Shown: positions 1-7,006, numbered from the stretch's first letter. The stretch: DNA of 7,243 nucleotides from Bacteroidota bacterium (GCA_030642565.1 DAOWNM010000137.1:1-7243); one strand, 5' to 3'. The notes: generated from the sequence alone by a model not told the origin. A program made the numbers and translations.

Positions 1-483
1 ACTGAGCAGGAGGTGGTCTACGATCCGGGTTACTATGTCATCGATTATCCCAACGGGGATGTACCGGCCAGCCGGGGAGTCTGTTCCGATGTGGTGATCC
101 GGGCCTACAGGGTGTTGGGCATCGACTTGCAGAGGGAGGTGCATGAGGACATGGCTGCAAATTTTGACTGTTATCCTGATATATGGGGATTGAACCGGAC
201 AGATACCAATATCGATCATCGCAGGGTGCCCAACCTGATGAAGTATTTTGAGCGTTATGGCACGGAAAGACCCATTACAAATCGAGCAGCTGATTATCTG
301 CCTGGTGACATTGTGTGCTGGAACCTGGGCGGTGCAGTCACACATATCGGGATCATTGTAAACATCAGGTCGTACGACGGATCGCGCCCCATGGTTGTGC
401 ATAACATTGGAAGGGGACAGGTGGTTGAGGACTGCCTGTTTGATTACCGGATTATTGGTCACTATATTTATACAAACAAATAG
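1..483 (+). CDS. DUF1287 family protein, NlpC/P60-like fold (5' partial)
   Basis: The reading frame is open from base 1 (codons for TEQE precede the first GTG at 13), so the gene begins upstream and the GTG is not a credible start. The visible 160 residues carry the hallmark blocks of the DUF1287 family: YPNGDVP (17-23 of the fragment), RGVCSDVVIRAYR (25-37), HEDM (48-51), NIDHRRVPNL (70-79), PGDIVCWNL (101-109) and THIGI (114-118). Family members are usually about 200 residues with an export signal; here the N-terminal part and any signal are outside the window. Cys28 and His115 of the fragment are placed like the Cys/His pair of NlpC/P60-type cysteine hydrolases, so a cell-wall or amide/peptide hydrolase role in the envelope is plausible, but the substrate is unknown. 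The C-terminus is complete (TAG at 481-483). The PhzF-like gene follows after 9 bases, suggesting co-transcription. Confidence 0.9.
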   Translation, partial: TEQEVVYDPGYYVIDYPNGDVPASRGVCSDVVIRAYRVLGIDLQREVHEDMAANFDCYPDIWGLNRTDTNIDHRRVPNLMKYFERYGTERPITNRAADYLPGDIVCWNLGGAVTHIGIIVNIRSYDGSRPMVVHNIGRGQVVEDCLFDYRIIGHYIYTNK

Positions 484-492
484 CTGAATTAT

Positions 493-1278
493 ATGAACTG
501 CTCCATTTACCAGGTTGATGCATTTGCCAGTGAGGTTTTTCAAGGCAATCCGGCCGCTGTCTGCATCCTGGATCAATGGCCGGCTGAGACACTGATGCAG
601 AAGGTAGCCAATGAGAACTATCTTTCGGAAACCGCTTTCGCGGTCCCTGTAGGGAAGTGTTTTAAAATCAGGTGGTTTACTCCCGAGATGGAGGTTGCCT
701 TGTGCGGACATGCCACGCTGGCTACCGCACATGTACTTTTTAACCATCTGGAATATAAGGGCGACCGGATCTGTTTCGATTCTATCCACAGCGGGAGGTT
801 AACCGTGAAACGAAGCGGGGAGCTGCTTACACTCGATTTCCCTGCCGACAGGATGGAGGAGATGGTGGTCCCTGAATTGATCGTCACAGCACTTTTGACA
901 CCCCCGCTGAAGGCATTCAGGGGAACAACCGATTTTATGTTTGTTTTTGCCAGTGAGTCTGAGATAGAAACCATGGAACCCGATTTTGGGCTGCTTGCAC
1001 AGGTAGGAGGAAGGGGTGTTATTGTTACGGCCCCAGGGAACGACGTTGACTTTGTATCACGGTTCTTTGCCCCTCAGGCAGGGATCAATGAGGATCCTGT
1101 GACCGGTTCGGCCCATACCTCTTTGACGCCATACTGGTCAAGGGTACTGGGGAAGAAGCAGCTGACAGCCAGACAGCTCTCTTCCAGGGGGGGAGAACTG
1201 ATTTGTGAAGACAGGGGCGAACGGGTGGAGATATCAGGGCACGCCGTGACTTACATGAAAGGGGAAATTATTTTTTAA
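493..1278 (+). CDS. PhzF family isomerase/epimerase-like protein
   Basis: This is a complete 261-residue protein, the usual length for the PhzF family, whose members have two similar diaminopimelate-epimerase-like halves. Visible signatures are QVDAFASEVFQGNPAAV (7-23), LSETAF (44-49) with Glu46 matching the catalytic glutamate of PhzF, RWFTP..E..LCGHAT (60-75), and GINEDPVTGSAH (197-208). The family name comes from the enzyme that isomerises trans-2,3-dihydro-3-hydroxyanthranilate in phenazine synthesis. No other phenazine gene is nearby, and most stand-alone bacterial homologues have no proven substrate, so only a cytoplasmic isomerase-type role can be claimed. The ATG at 493 sits directly before the conserved N-terminal strand. 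No Shine-Dalgarno is visible, as is common in Bacteroidota. It lies 9 bases after the DUF1287 gene and just before the alpha/beta hydrolase, probably in one operon. Confidence 0.93.
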   Translation: MNCSIYQVDAFASEVFQGNPAAVCILDQWPAETLMQKVANENYLSETAFAVPVGKCFKIRWFTPEMEVALCGHATLATAHVLFNHLEYKGDRICFDSIHSGRLTVKRSGELLTLDFPADRMEEMVVPELIVTALLTPPLKAFRGTTDFMFVFASESEIETMEPDFGLLAQVGGRGVIVTAPGNDVDFVSRFFAPQAGINEDPVTGSAHTSLTPYWSRVLGKKQLTARQLSSRGGELICEDRGERVEISGHAVTYMKGEIIF

Positions 1279-1319
1279 GGTACCGGAAGGTGCACAAGCA
1301 ATCATTTAAAAAATTGAGT

Positions 1320-2174
1320 ATGAGATTTTCTGAGGACCGCATTGAAAAACTGACCTGTAGCGATGGCATCCAGCGTGATATCCATATATGGGAGCCCCAA
1401 CAACCCAGGGCCGTGTTTCTGACAGTACACGGCGGAATGGATCATGGAGGCAATTATATCAATCCCGCCCTTTTCCTGAAGGAAAATGGTTTTGTTACCG
1501 TGGCCCATGACCAGCACGGGCACGATATGAAACGAAAGGTATATATTCCCCGTTTCGAAGTTTTCCTGGACGATCTGGAGTTGATGCTGGAGTGGGTGAA
1601 GCGCAGCTATCCGGGCATTCCCATTTTTATTTTGTCACACTCCATGGGAGGATTGATCACCACCCATTTTGGCCTCAGGCGTTTTAAAGGAGATCCGCTC
1701 GTCAAAGGGTTTATCTCCTCTTCTCCTTACTATGTAAATGCCATCAAGACCCCGAAAATTATGGAGAAGATGGCCGGAGTGCTATCGGTATTGACGCCGA
1801 AAATGGTTGTGCCCATTGAAGACATTCTGGTGCATGTGACCCACGATGAAGTGATCTACAGGCGCCATAGGGAGGATGAGAAGGATGGAGTTATGGCCAA
1901 TAAGGCAACGGCACGTTTTGCAGCAGAATTGCTGAAAGCACAGGCATGGATCCCCGGCCATATCGATGAATGGAAGCATCCCATGCTGGCCATTATCGCC
2001 GGCGATGATAAACTGGCCGATGCTGGTGCGACAAAGGAGCTGCTAAAGAGAATTGATCCCAAATTGCTTACGGAAATCTACTATCCCGAAAATTTCCACG
2101 AGAATTTCAATGAACTGAACCGGGAGGAGGTATTTGCACGGATCGTAGAGTGGTGCGAACCCCGGATCAAATGA
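1320..2174 (+). CDS. alpha/beta hydrolase, monoacylglycerol lipase / lysophospholipase-like
   Basis: This soluble alpha/beta hydrolase belongs to the serine aminopeptidase/monoacylglycerol-lipase group (Hydrolase_4 type). Residue numbers are from the ATG at 1320 (284 residues). VHGGMDHGGNY (36-46) supplies the HG oxyanion loop, DQHGHD (64-69) fits the usual D-x-x-G-H-G-like element, and LSHSMGG (105-111) is the nucleophile elbow with Ser108. AGDDKLAD (227-234) carries the likely acid Asp230, and NFHENFNE (258-265) carries the catalytic His260. The triad is therefore complete. The likely reaction is hydrolysis of a monoacylglycerol, lysophospholipid or other small ester in the cytoplasm; the substrate cannot be read from sequence. 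No signal peptide is seen. An in-frame GTG at 1290 would add ten residues; I prefer the ATG because it begins right before the conserved region and ATG is the usual start. The gap to the PhzF-like gene is 41 bases (11 with GTG). Confidence 0.9.
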   Translation: MRFSEDRIEKLTCSDGIQRDIHIWEPQQPRAVFLTVHGGMDHGGNYINPALFLKENGFVTVAHDQHGHDMKRKVYIPRFEVFLDDLELMLEWVKRSYPGIPIFILSHSMGGLITTHFGLRRFKGDPLVKGFISSSPYYVNAIKTPKIMEKMAGVLSVLTPKMVVPIEDILVHVTHDEVIYRRHREDEKDGVMANKATARFAAELLKAQAWIPGHIDEWKHPMLAIIAGDDKLADAGATKELLKRIDPKLLTEIYYPENFHENFNELNREEVFARIVEWCEPRIK

Positions 2175-2188
2175 CCAAAGATTTGCAA

Positions 2189-2218
2189 TTGAATAAATTA
2201 CATATTAAATTGTATTTG
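2189..2218 (+). promoter_or_regulatory. candidate Bacteroidota-type promoter ahead of the small acidic protein
   Basis: TTG (2189-2191) is followed after exactly 19 bases by TGTATTTG (2211-2218), one mismatch from the TAnnTTTG -7 element of the Bacteroidota housekeeping sigma factor; the TTG and its spacing fit the -33 element. The surroundings are strongly A/T-rich, unlike the flanking genes. Transcription would start around 2222-2226, almost on the ATG at 2223, so the message would be leaderless or nearly so. It would drive the small protein, the lipoprotein and the SGNH hydrolase. The A/T-rich setting means a chance match is possible. Confidence 0.5.
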
Positions 2219-2222
2219 AATC

Positions 2223-2420
2223 ATGTATTATCTGATTGTACGAAACCTGGGTGTTCCCCGGTGCGTTGATCGAAATGAGAAAGATATGTACGAGGATGAG
2301 ATGGCGTTCGACTGCACCCCGAATATTGAATGTGATCCAAAGGAGTTTGTGAAAGAGGTGGAGATCACCTGTACAGAACATCCCGATGACCCAATTGTAG
2401 CTATGGTATTCAGGGATTAA
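2223..2420 (+). CDS. small acidic protein of unknown function (65 residues)
   Basis: I do not recognise this protein. It has 65 residues with 16 Asp/Glu against 7 Lys/Arg, so it is clearly acidic, and four cysteines (C14, C31, C37, C50). It starts with a short hydrophobic strand (YYLIV) and ends in IVAMVF, with no signal peptide or membrane helix, so it is probably cytoplasmic. Four cysteines in so small a protein could bind a metal or be redox-active, but their spacing fits no motif I can name. Support for it being real: it fills the gap between two clear genes, lies in the same direction, has a promoter-like sequence just upstream, and is followed after 29 bases by the lipoprotein gene. A reading frame of similar size runs antisense over the same bases; it has no such context and I regard it as a shadow. 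The exact start is uncertain if the upstream promoter is real. Confidence 0.6.
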   Translation: MYYLIVRNLGVPRCVDRNEKDMYEDEMAFDCTPNIECDPKEFVKEVEITCTEHPDDPIVAMVFRD

Positions 2421-2449
2421 TCTTCCCGGCAACCAAAAACATAAATAGG

Positions 2450-3709
2450 ATGAGAAAGTTTACCTTCCTTATTACAGGATCACTATTGCTTTTCGCTATA
2501 ACCGGGTGTACCACAGTAAAGCGATTTAAAACGGCCGATTATAAAGGGGCGGATAACAGCCTGGTGGATGTGGAGTTGTTCAACACCAGATTATCCGGTG
2601 AACCAGTGGTGGTTCAGGAGAAAAATCTGTGGACATTGAGTGCCAATGCCCAGACCCGCATGGTACAGATTCTGGATGAAAGGTACCCCGATAATGAACA
2701 GTTTTTGGGCGCCGTCTCCGGCAGTTTTGGGGCGAACGAAGTCAAGGTACAGGAGCTGACCCGGAAGGATCTCCGAATGGTCTTTACCATAAGTAAGAAT
2801 CGTGACTACTCAAAATTGAATGATGCCTTGGGAAGATTTTCACCGGCCGACCGGATCGAATATCTTAGATTAAGCCTGGAAATTCCGGACAGTTATAACC
2901 TCCGGTTTCATGAATGGAACCGGTATGTCACAGAGTATGGGGAGATTGATATTGCTGATGTGAGTTTCTCAAGGAGTCTGGAACTGTCGCTGGACGGGAT
3001 TCCAGGCAGTACCGACATGGGATCTGAAACTGCCCTGAGCCGCAATGAAAAGCAGGTGGTCAGTAAGCGATACCTGAAGCTAAACGGAAGCATTAGCGAC
3101 CATTTGGCGGTGATTGAATCAGAGGGAACCAGGGAGGTAGACCTGACAGGGAATGTAATTGCTGATGTATCCATGATCTTTGACGGGTTTCCGGAAATGG
3201 TTGTAATTCCTGTATTCTCAGATTCAGGTGTAGGAGGTGAAGCGGCGGAGGTTGCTGCTCTGAAATTTGTTGATGTGGTGGTCCCTGCCATGGATGATGC
3301 ACCGGATACATTGTATGCAATCCTAACGCTGGAATATATATACCGCCATGTGCAGTCGGGATGGAAAACTTTTGCCGAGTGGGACGATAAGGTGGAGTAC
3401 TACCAGGGCTATGTGAGCAAAAAGGTGCCGCTTTTTTTGAAAAAGGATTACCTGCCCCGCCTCTTCTGCATTGGAACTGATCAGGGAGGGAAGAGTGCGT
3501 TGAAGTTCCGGAAAAGCCCGGGAAAGGAGTACCTGCTTCAATTCAGGGATCACCTCGATGCCAGCCGCTTCCTGGAGTGGTTGCGAAATCCTGCACGAAT
3601 GCAAGCCGATCCTGTTTTTATCGGTAGTAGCAAGCTGCTATATAAAGGTGATCCTATTACACCTGGTGAGGTAGTTGAGAACCAGCTGAAGGTGTTACCG
3701 GTTTATTAA
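2450..3709 (+). CDS. lipoprotein of unknown function (419 residues)
   Basis: The N-terminus is a textbook lipoprotein signal: positive MRK, a hydrophobic core (FTFLITGSLLLFAI) and lipobox ITGC with the lipidated Cys20, followed by TTVKRFK. There is no acidic stretch right after the cysteine of the kind known as the lipoprotein export signal for surface display in Bacteroidota, so a periplasm-facing anchor seems more likely than the cell surface. The mature part of about 400 residues is rich in alternating hydrophobic residues (for example 238-255 and 270-279, VIADVSMIF and LKFVDVVVPA), suggesting beta structure, and ends with a mixed-charge helical region around residues 344-382. I recognise no enzyme motif or named domain. 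It sits 29 bases after the small acidic protein and 11 bases before the SGNH hydrolase, so it is probably co-transcribed with an exported hydrolase. The ATG at 2450 is fixed by the signal peptide. Confidence 0.88.
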   Translation: MRKFTFLITGSLLLFAITGCTTVKRFKTADYKGADNSLVDVELFNTRLSGEPVVVQEKNLWTLSANAQTRMVQILDERYPDNEQFLGAVSGSFGANEVKVQELTRKDLRMVFTISKNRDYSKLNDALGRFSPADRIEYLRLSLEIPDSYNLRFHEWNRYVTEYGEIDIADVSFSRSLELSLDGIPGSTDMGSETALSRNEKQVVSKRYLKLNGSISDHLAVIESEGTREVDLTGNVIADVSMIFDGFPEMVVIPVFSDSGVGGEAAEVAALKFVDVVVPAMDDAPDTLYAILTLEYIYRHVQSGWKTFAEWDDKVEYYQGYVSKKVPLFLKKDYLPRLFCIGTDQGGKSALKFRKSPGKEYLLQFRDHLDASRFLEWLRNPARMQADPVFIGSSKLLYKGDPITPGEVVENQLKVLPVY

Positions 3710-3720
3710 TAACTTGCAAG

Positions 3721-4491
3721 ATGAAAGATTCCAACAATTTATCTAGAAGGAACTTCTTTAAAAGTGCAGGTATCGGTGCTGCAGCTGTGGCAGGCATACC
3801 GCTGCTGTTCCAATCGTGTTCACCTGCAGGGGAAGCGGGTAAAATTCACGACTTTTTCGCAGATGGTGATGTGGTGCTGTTCCAGGGAGACTCCATCACC
3901 GATGCAGGACGGAACAAGCAACAGGAACTGCCCAATAATCCCTGGTCTTTCGGAGTGGGATATGCCAACCATATCGGCTCCTGGTTGCTGGAGGAGATGC
4001 CCGCAAAGAATCTGACTATTTACAACCGGGGGATCAGCGGCAACAAGGTGTATCAACTGGCAGACCGGTGGGAGAAGGATTGTCTTGATCTGAAACCCAA
4101 TGTGCTGAGTATCCTTATAGGCGTGAATGATTACTGGCATTTCCGAAACGGAAAATATGACGGTACTCCCGAAACATATGAGAACGATTTTCGGAAACTG
4201 CTCTCCCGTACAATGGAAGCTCTTCCCGATCTGAAACTGGTGATTTGTCAGCCCTTTATCCTTACCGGTACCAGCGCAGTGGATGAGTCGTGGGTGGAGC
4301 CATTCAGTGCTTACCAGGCGATTGCGAAAAAGATATCGGATGAATTTGGTGCCATCTGGGTGCCCTTTCAGGAGATATTTGACAGTGCCATTGAAGCAGC
4401 CCCTCCAACCTATTGGGCCGGAGATGGTGTACATCCCTCCATGGCCGGCGCTCAGTTGATGGCGAAAAGCTGGCTGGAGGCGTTGGGGTAG
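3721..4491 (+). CDS. Tat-exported SGNH/GDSL family hydrolase
   Basis: All four SGNH blocks are present in 256 residues: block I FQGDSITDAG (54-63) with nucleophile Ser58, block II NRGISGN (102-108) with Gly104, block III IGVND (133-137) with Asn136, and block V AGDGVHPS (233-240) with Asp235 and His238. The family hydrolyses esters, often acetyl groups on carbohydrates; an O-acetyl-sugar esterase is a reasonable guess, but the substrate is not shown. The N-terminus SRRNFFK (8-14) is a twin-arginine signal, followed by a weakly hydrophobic alanine/glycine-rich segment, as in Tat substrates. Cys33 in LLFQSC could be a non-standard lipobox, so the protein may be membrane-anchored after export. 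The start at 3721 is fixed by the signal. It is 11 bases after the lipoprotein gene and is the last gene of the + strand run; its stop is 3 bases from the stop of the opposing flavoenzyme gene. Confidence 0.93.
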   Translation: MKDSNNLSRRNFFKSAGIGAAAVAGIPLLFQSCSPAGEAGKIHDFFADGDVVLFQGDSITDAGRNKQQELPNNPWSFGVGYANHIGSWLLEEMPAKNLTIYNRGISGNKVYQLADRWEKDCLDLKPNVLSILIGVNDYWHFRNGKYDGTPETYENDFRKLLSRTMEALPDLKLVICQPFILTGTSAVDESWVEPFSAYQAIAKKISDEFGAIWVPFQEIFDSAIEAAPPTYWAGDGVHPSMAGAQLMAKSWLEALG

Positions 4492-4494
4492 GTA

Positions 4495-5562
4495 TTATTC
4501 AGCCTGTTTGTACTCCTCCTCAAGTTCGTTGAAAATCTCCTTAACTGTGGAGATACGTTTTACCCGTCCGGCATTGGCTCCGACAAAGGCAAAGCCATCT
4601 TTAAAGTTTCCTTTGAAAGCTGCGAGAAGTGCGTCAGAAATGCAGTAGAGGGTGGTTTTCGGGTTGCACGATTTAATACAGTTGCGCTTGCAGACAGTGG
4701 GTCTTCTCTGCCCATCGCTGGCCTCCTGCAGAAACCGGTTGAAAATGGATCTGCCGGGCATGCCCACGGGGCTCTGGATGATTTGTATATCCTCTTCGGT
4801 GGCATCTATAACGGCCTGCTTGAATTCGTCCGAGGCATCGCACTCTTCGGTGGCAATAAACCGGGTGCCCAGCTGAACAGCACTGGCCCCCTGTTTCATA
4901 ATTTCCACAATATCTTTGCCGTTGAAGATGCCTCCTGCGGCGATGACTGGTACCTCTTTGTTAAATTTCTCCTTGATCTCCCTGGCCACTTTTACAACAT
5001 CTGCAACCAGATTTTCCAGGGTATTGCTTATATCCTCAAGTGCATTTGCCTTAAAGCCAAGATGACCGCCGGCTTTTGGACCCTCTACCACGAAAGCATC
5101 CGGCAGGTAGTCATAATTCTGGTGCCACTTCTGGGTGATGATACTGGCAGCCCGTCCCGAAGAGACGATGGGAACCAGTTTTGTCTTATTTCCTTTGCTC
5201 AGGTAAGAGGGGAGGTCCAGGGGTAGTCCGGCTCCCGAAAAAATAATATCGATGCCCTCATCAATGGAGGTCTTCGCCATTTCCGCAAAGTCGGTAATCA
5301 CCGCCATGATGTTTACACCAAGCACCCCGGAAGTCATCTCACGTGCTTTTCGGATCTCCTGCTTAATCCCTTCAATGTTCCCTTTTTTATAACTCAGTTC
5401 GCTCTGTTTGCTGGTGAGACCTATCGCAACGGTTGAAATAGTACCCACGCCTCCCATATTGGCTACTGCCGAAGCAAGCTTTGAGAGAGATATTCCAATT
5501 CCCATTCCCCCCTGTATAATGGGTACACGTATTTTTAAGTCTCCGATATTCAGCGATTTCAT
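4495..5562 (-). CDS. nitronate monooxygenase / FabK-like flavin oxidoreductase
   Basis: This 355-residue TIM-barrel flavoenzyme belongs to the 2-nitropropane dioxygenase/nitronate monooxygenase family, which also holds the enoyl-ACP reductase FabK. Key blocks: VPIIQGGMGIGIS (13-25) at the barrel start, GGVGTIST (37-44), NIMAV (84-88), EGPKAGGHLGF (160-170) with the catalytic-type His167, VIAAGGI (206-212) and AVQLGTRFIATEE (228-240) for FMN phosphate binding. Near the C-terminus lies a cysteine cluster C291-C295-C299-C307. Expected role: FMN-dependent oxidation of nitronates or NAD(P)H-dependent reduction; the sequence does not decide between these. No fatty-acid synthesis genes are adjacent. 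A TTG at 5586 in frame would add eight residues, but it lies inside the likely -7 promoter box, so the ATG at 5562 is the better start. It is transcribed divergently from the MFS transporter and convergently to the SGNH gene. Confidence 0.9.
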   Translation of the reverse strand: MKSLNIGDLKIRVPIIQGGMGIGISLSKLASAVANMGGVGTISTVAIGLTSKQSELSYKKGNIEGIKQEIRKAREMTSGVLGVNIMAVITDFAEMAKTSIDEGIDIIFSGAGLPLDLPSYLSKGNKTKLVPIVSSGRAASIITQKWHQNYDYLPDAFVVEGPKAGGHLGFKANALEDISNTLENLVADVVKVAREIKEKFNKEVPVIAAGGIFNGKDIVEIMKQGASAVQLGTRFIATEECDASDEFKQAVIDATEEDIQIIQSPVGMPGRSIFNRFLQEASDGQRRPTVCKRNCIKSCNPKTTLYCISDALLAAFKGNFKDGFAFVGANAGRVKRISTVKEIFNELEEEYKQAE

Positions 5563-5583
5563 AGTATAACCTTGAATGAGCGA

Positions 5584-5615
5584 CAAATGTACTCTTTTAT
5601 TTATGGAAGATACAG
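5584..5615 (-). promoter_or_regulatory. Bacteroidota-type promoter for the flavoenzyme gene
   Basis: Read on the minus strand, TACATTTG (5591 to 5584) matches the TAnnTTTG -7 consensus exactly. CTG (5615 to 5613), one base off TTG, lies 21 bases upstream as a candidate -33 element. Transcription would begin near 5576-5580, leaving a leader of roughly 14-18 bases before the ATG at 5562. This position rules against the alternative TTG start at 5586. The match and its distance to the gene make this the best-supported promoter in the window, although it is not experimentally shown. Confidence 0.6.
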
Positions 5616-5674
5616 CTTAGGGATGAATTACCCCAGTACGGGATAAATTTACAAATTGCTTCTATATTTATATA

Positions 5675-7006
5675 ATGAAAAGGCACTGTAACAAACCCTT
5701 TCCACCCTCGAAGTTTCCTTTTTTTTACTGTTGGGTGATCCTGGCTGCCGGGACCATCGGGATTCTGATGAGTATACCCGGACAGACCATGGGGGTGTCG
5801 GTTTTTATTGAAAGCCTGCTTTCGGATCTGCAGATCAACCGCAACAACCTGAGCCTGGCCTACCTGGTAGGCACCCTCGGCTCGGGACTGATTATCACCC
5901 GTGCCGGAAAACTTTATGATCAATACGGGGCGCGGGTAATGGCATTTATTGCGGGAGTGATGCTGGGGGTGATGCTGGTCTACCTGACGCGGGTCGACCG
6001 CCTGGTAAGTGTCCTTGCAGAGCACGGATGGCTTTCACCAGCAATGCTAACCTTTGTTCTTCTTGCCGTGGGATTCTGGGGGATTCGTTTTTTTGGACAG
6101 GGGTTGCTCACCATGGTTTCGCGGAACATGGTGATGAAGTGGTTCAACCGCCGAAGGGGTCTGGCCAACGCAGTGCTGGGGATCTTCTCAGCACTCGGAT
6201 TTTCCATTGCTCCAAAGATACTGGATCAGGTTATCATGCGATTGGAATGGCGGGGGGCATGGATTTTCCTGGCCATACTGGTTGGGATTGGCTTCGCCTT
6301 GTTTGTTATCTTTTTCTACAGGGATAATCCAGAAGCGTGTGGCTGTGTGGCTGACGGGAAACTGGGGGCTGGTAAAAAAGGCCGAAGGCCACCCAGTTTG
6401 CCCGATCATGATTTCACCCTTCCGGAAGCCAGGAAAACTATTGCATTCTGGGCGTTTACACTGGGACTCTCATTGTCTGCACTCTATATAAGCGGACTGA
6501 CCTTTCATGTGGTCTTTGTCTTCGAGGCTTCCGGACTTACCAGGGAGCAGGGACTGGGTATTTTTATTCCGACCTCACTGATTGCGGTGGGGATCCAGTT
6601 TATAGGCGGTTATGCCAGCGACTATATCAGGTTGAAATTCCTGCTGCTTCTCTTTGCATTAGGCATGATTTTCTCCGCTGTAGGTCTTATAATGCTGGGT
6701 GAACAATCGTGGGCCTACTGGATGATCATCAGTGGAAACGGGGTGGTCTGGGGCCTTTATACAGTTTTGATCGGGGTAACCTGGCCCAGGTTTTTCGGGT
6801 TGAAGCACCTGGGTGCCATTTCAGGATTCTCATTGAGCTGGACCGTGATTGGATCGGCCCTGGGACCCTATATGTTTAGCTTGTCCGTCGATCTTACCAG
6901 CAGCTATGACCTGGTGGCCTGGATCTGCCTGGCGATCGCTGTCATACTAGTGGTACTTGCATTCAAAGCAGATAACCCGGGGTTACCGGCAAACCTCCAT
7001 CTGTAG
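5675..7006 (+). CDS. MFS transporter, oxalate/formate antiporter-like
   Basis: This 443-residue inner-membrane protein has about twelve hydrophobic segments (roughly 16-40, 58-77, 88-105, 120-148, 163-181, 194-215, then 254-282, 292-312, 319-341, 345-370, 378-403 and 411-430). A hydrophilic loop of about 35 residues (216-252) joins the two halves, as in the major facilitator superfamily. Motif A, GKLYDQYGAR (78-87), follows helix 2. The N-terminal FYCWVILAAGTIGILMSIPGQ region and the MKWFNRRRGLANA block (154-166) resemble OFA/monocarboxylate-type carriers. An organic anion or small carboxylate is the likely substrate class, but this cannot be settled from sequence. The ATG at 5675 is followed by a short basic N-terminus before helix 1, which fits. 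It is divergent from the flavoenzyme gene across 112 bases, so shared regulation is possible but unproven. No terminator-like hairpin follows the stop. Confidence 0.92.
   Translation: MKRHCNKPFPPSKFPFFYCWVILAAGTIGILMSIPGQTMGVSVFIESLLSDLQINRNNLSLAYLVGTLGSGLIITRAGKLYDQYGARVMAFIAGVMLGVMLVYLTRVDRLVSVLAEHGWLSPAMLTFVLLAVGFWGIRFFGQGLLTMVSRNMVMKWFNRRRGLANAVLGIFSALGFSIAPKILDQVIMRLEWRGAWIFLAILVGIGFALFVIFFYRDNPEACGCVADGKLGAGKKGRRPPSLPDHDFTLPEARKTIAFWAFTLGLSLSALYISGLTFHVVFVFEASGLTREQGLGIFIPTSLIAVGIQFIGGYASDYIRLKFLLLLFALGMIFSAVGLIMLGEQSWAYWMIISGNGVVWGLYTVLIGVTWPRFFGLKHLGAISGFSLSWTVIGSALGPYMFSLSVDLTSSYDLVAWICLAIAVILVVLAFKADNPGLPANLHL

Noticed and set aside
618..974. A 118-residue minus-strand reading frame inside the PhzF-like gene
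   Set aside because: The opposite frame is a clear family member across its whole length; the antisense translation is low-complexity serine-rich and has no support.
493..1278. Phenazine biosynthesis cluster, suggested by the PhzF-family gene
   Set aside because: No other phenazine gene is in the window, and stand-alone PhzF-family proteins are widespread without phenazine production.
2171..2269. A 32-codon + strand ORF starting in an ATGA overlap with the hydrolase stop
   Set aside because: Its translation resembles no protein I know, it runs through the A/T-rich promoter region and ends inside the next gene; the overlap seems accidental.
2205..2432. A 75-residue minus-strand reading frame covering the small acidic protein
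   Set aside because: It lies against the direction of all neighbours, has no promoter-like motif at its start, and its sequence shows no recognisable domain; the + strand frame has better context.
3820..4434. A 204-residue minus-strand reading frame inside the SGNH hydrolase gene
   Set aside because: It is fully inside a gene with all catalytic blocks intact; its translation looks like a shadow with no domain or signal.
5644..5651. TAAATTTA as a promoter box for the MFS gene
   Set aside because: It lacks the final G of the consensus and has no TTG at the right distance; A/T-rich sequence gives such matches easily.
6973..6985. Palindrome TAACCCGGGGTTA near the end of the MFS gene as a possible terminator
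   Set aside because: The central loop would be a single base, it lies within coding sequence, and no run of T follows.
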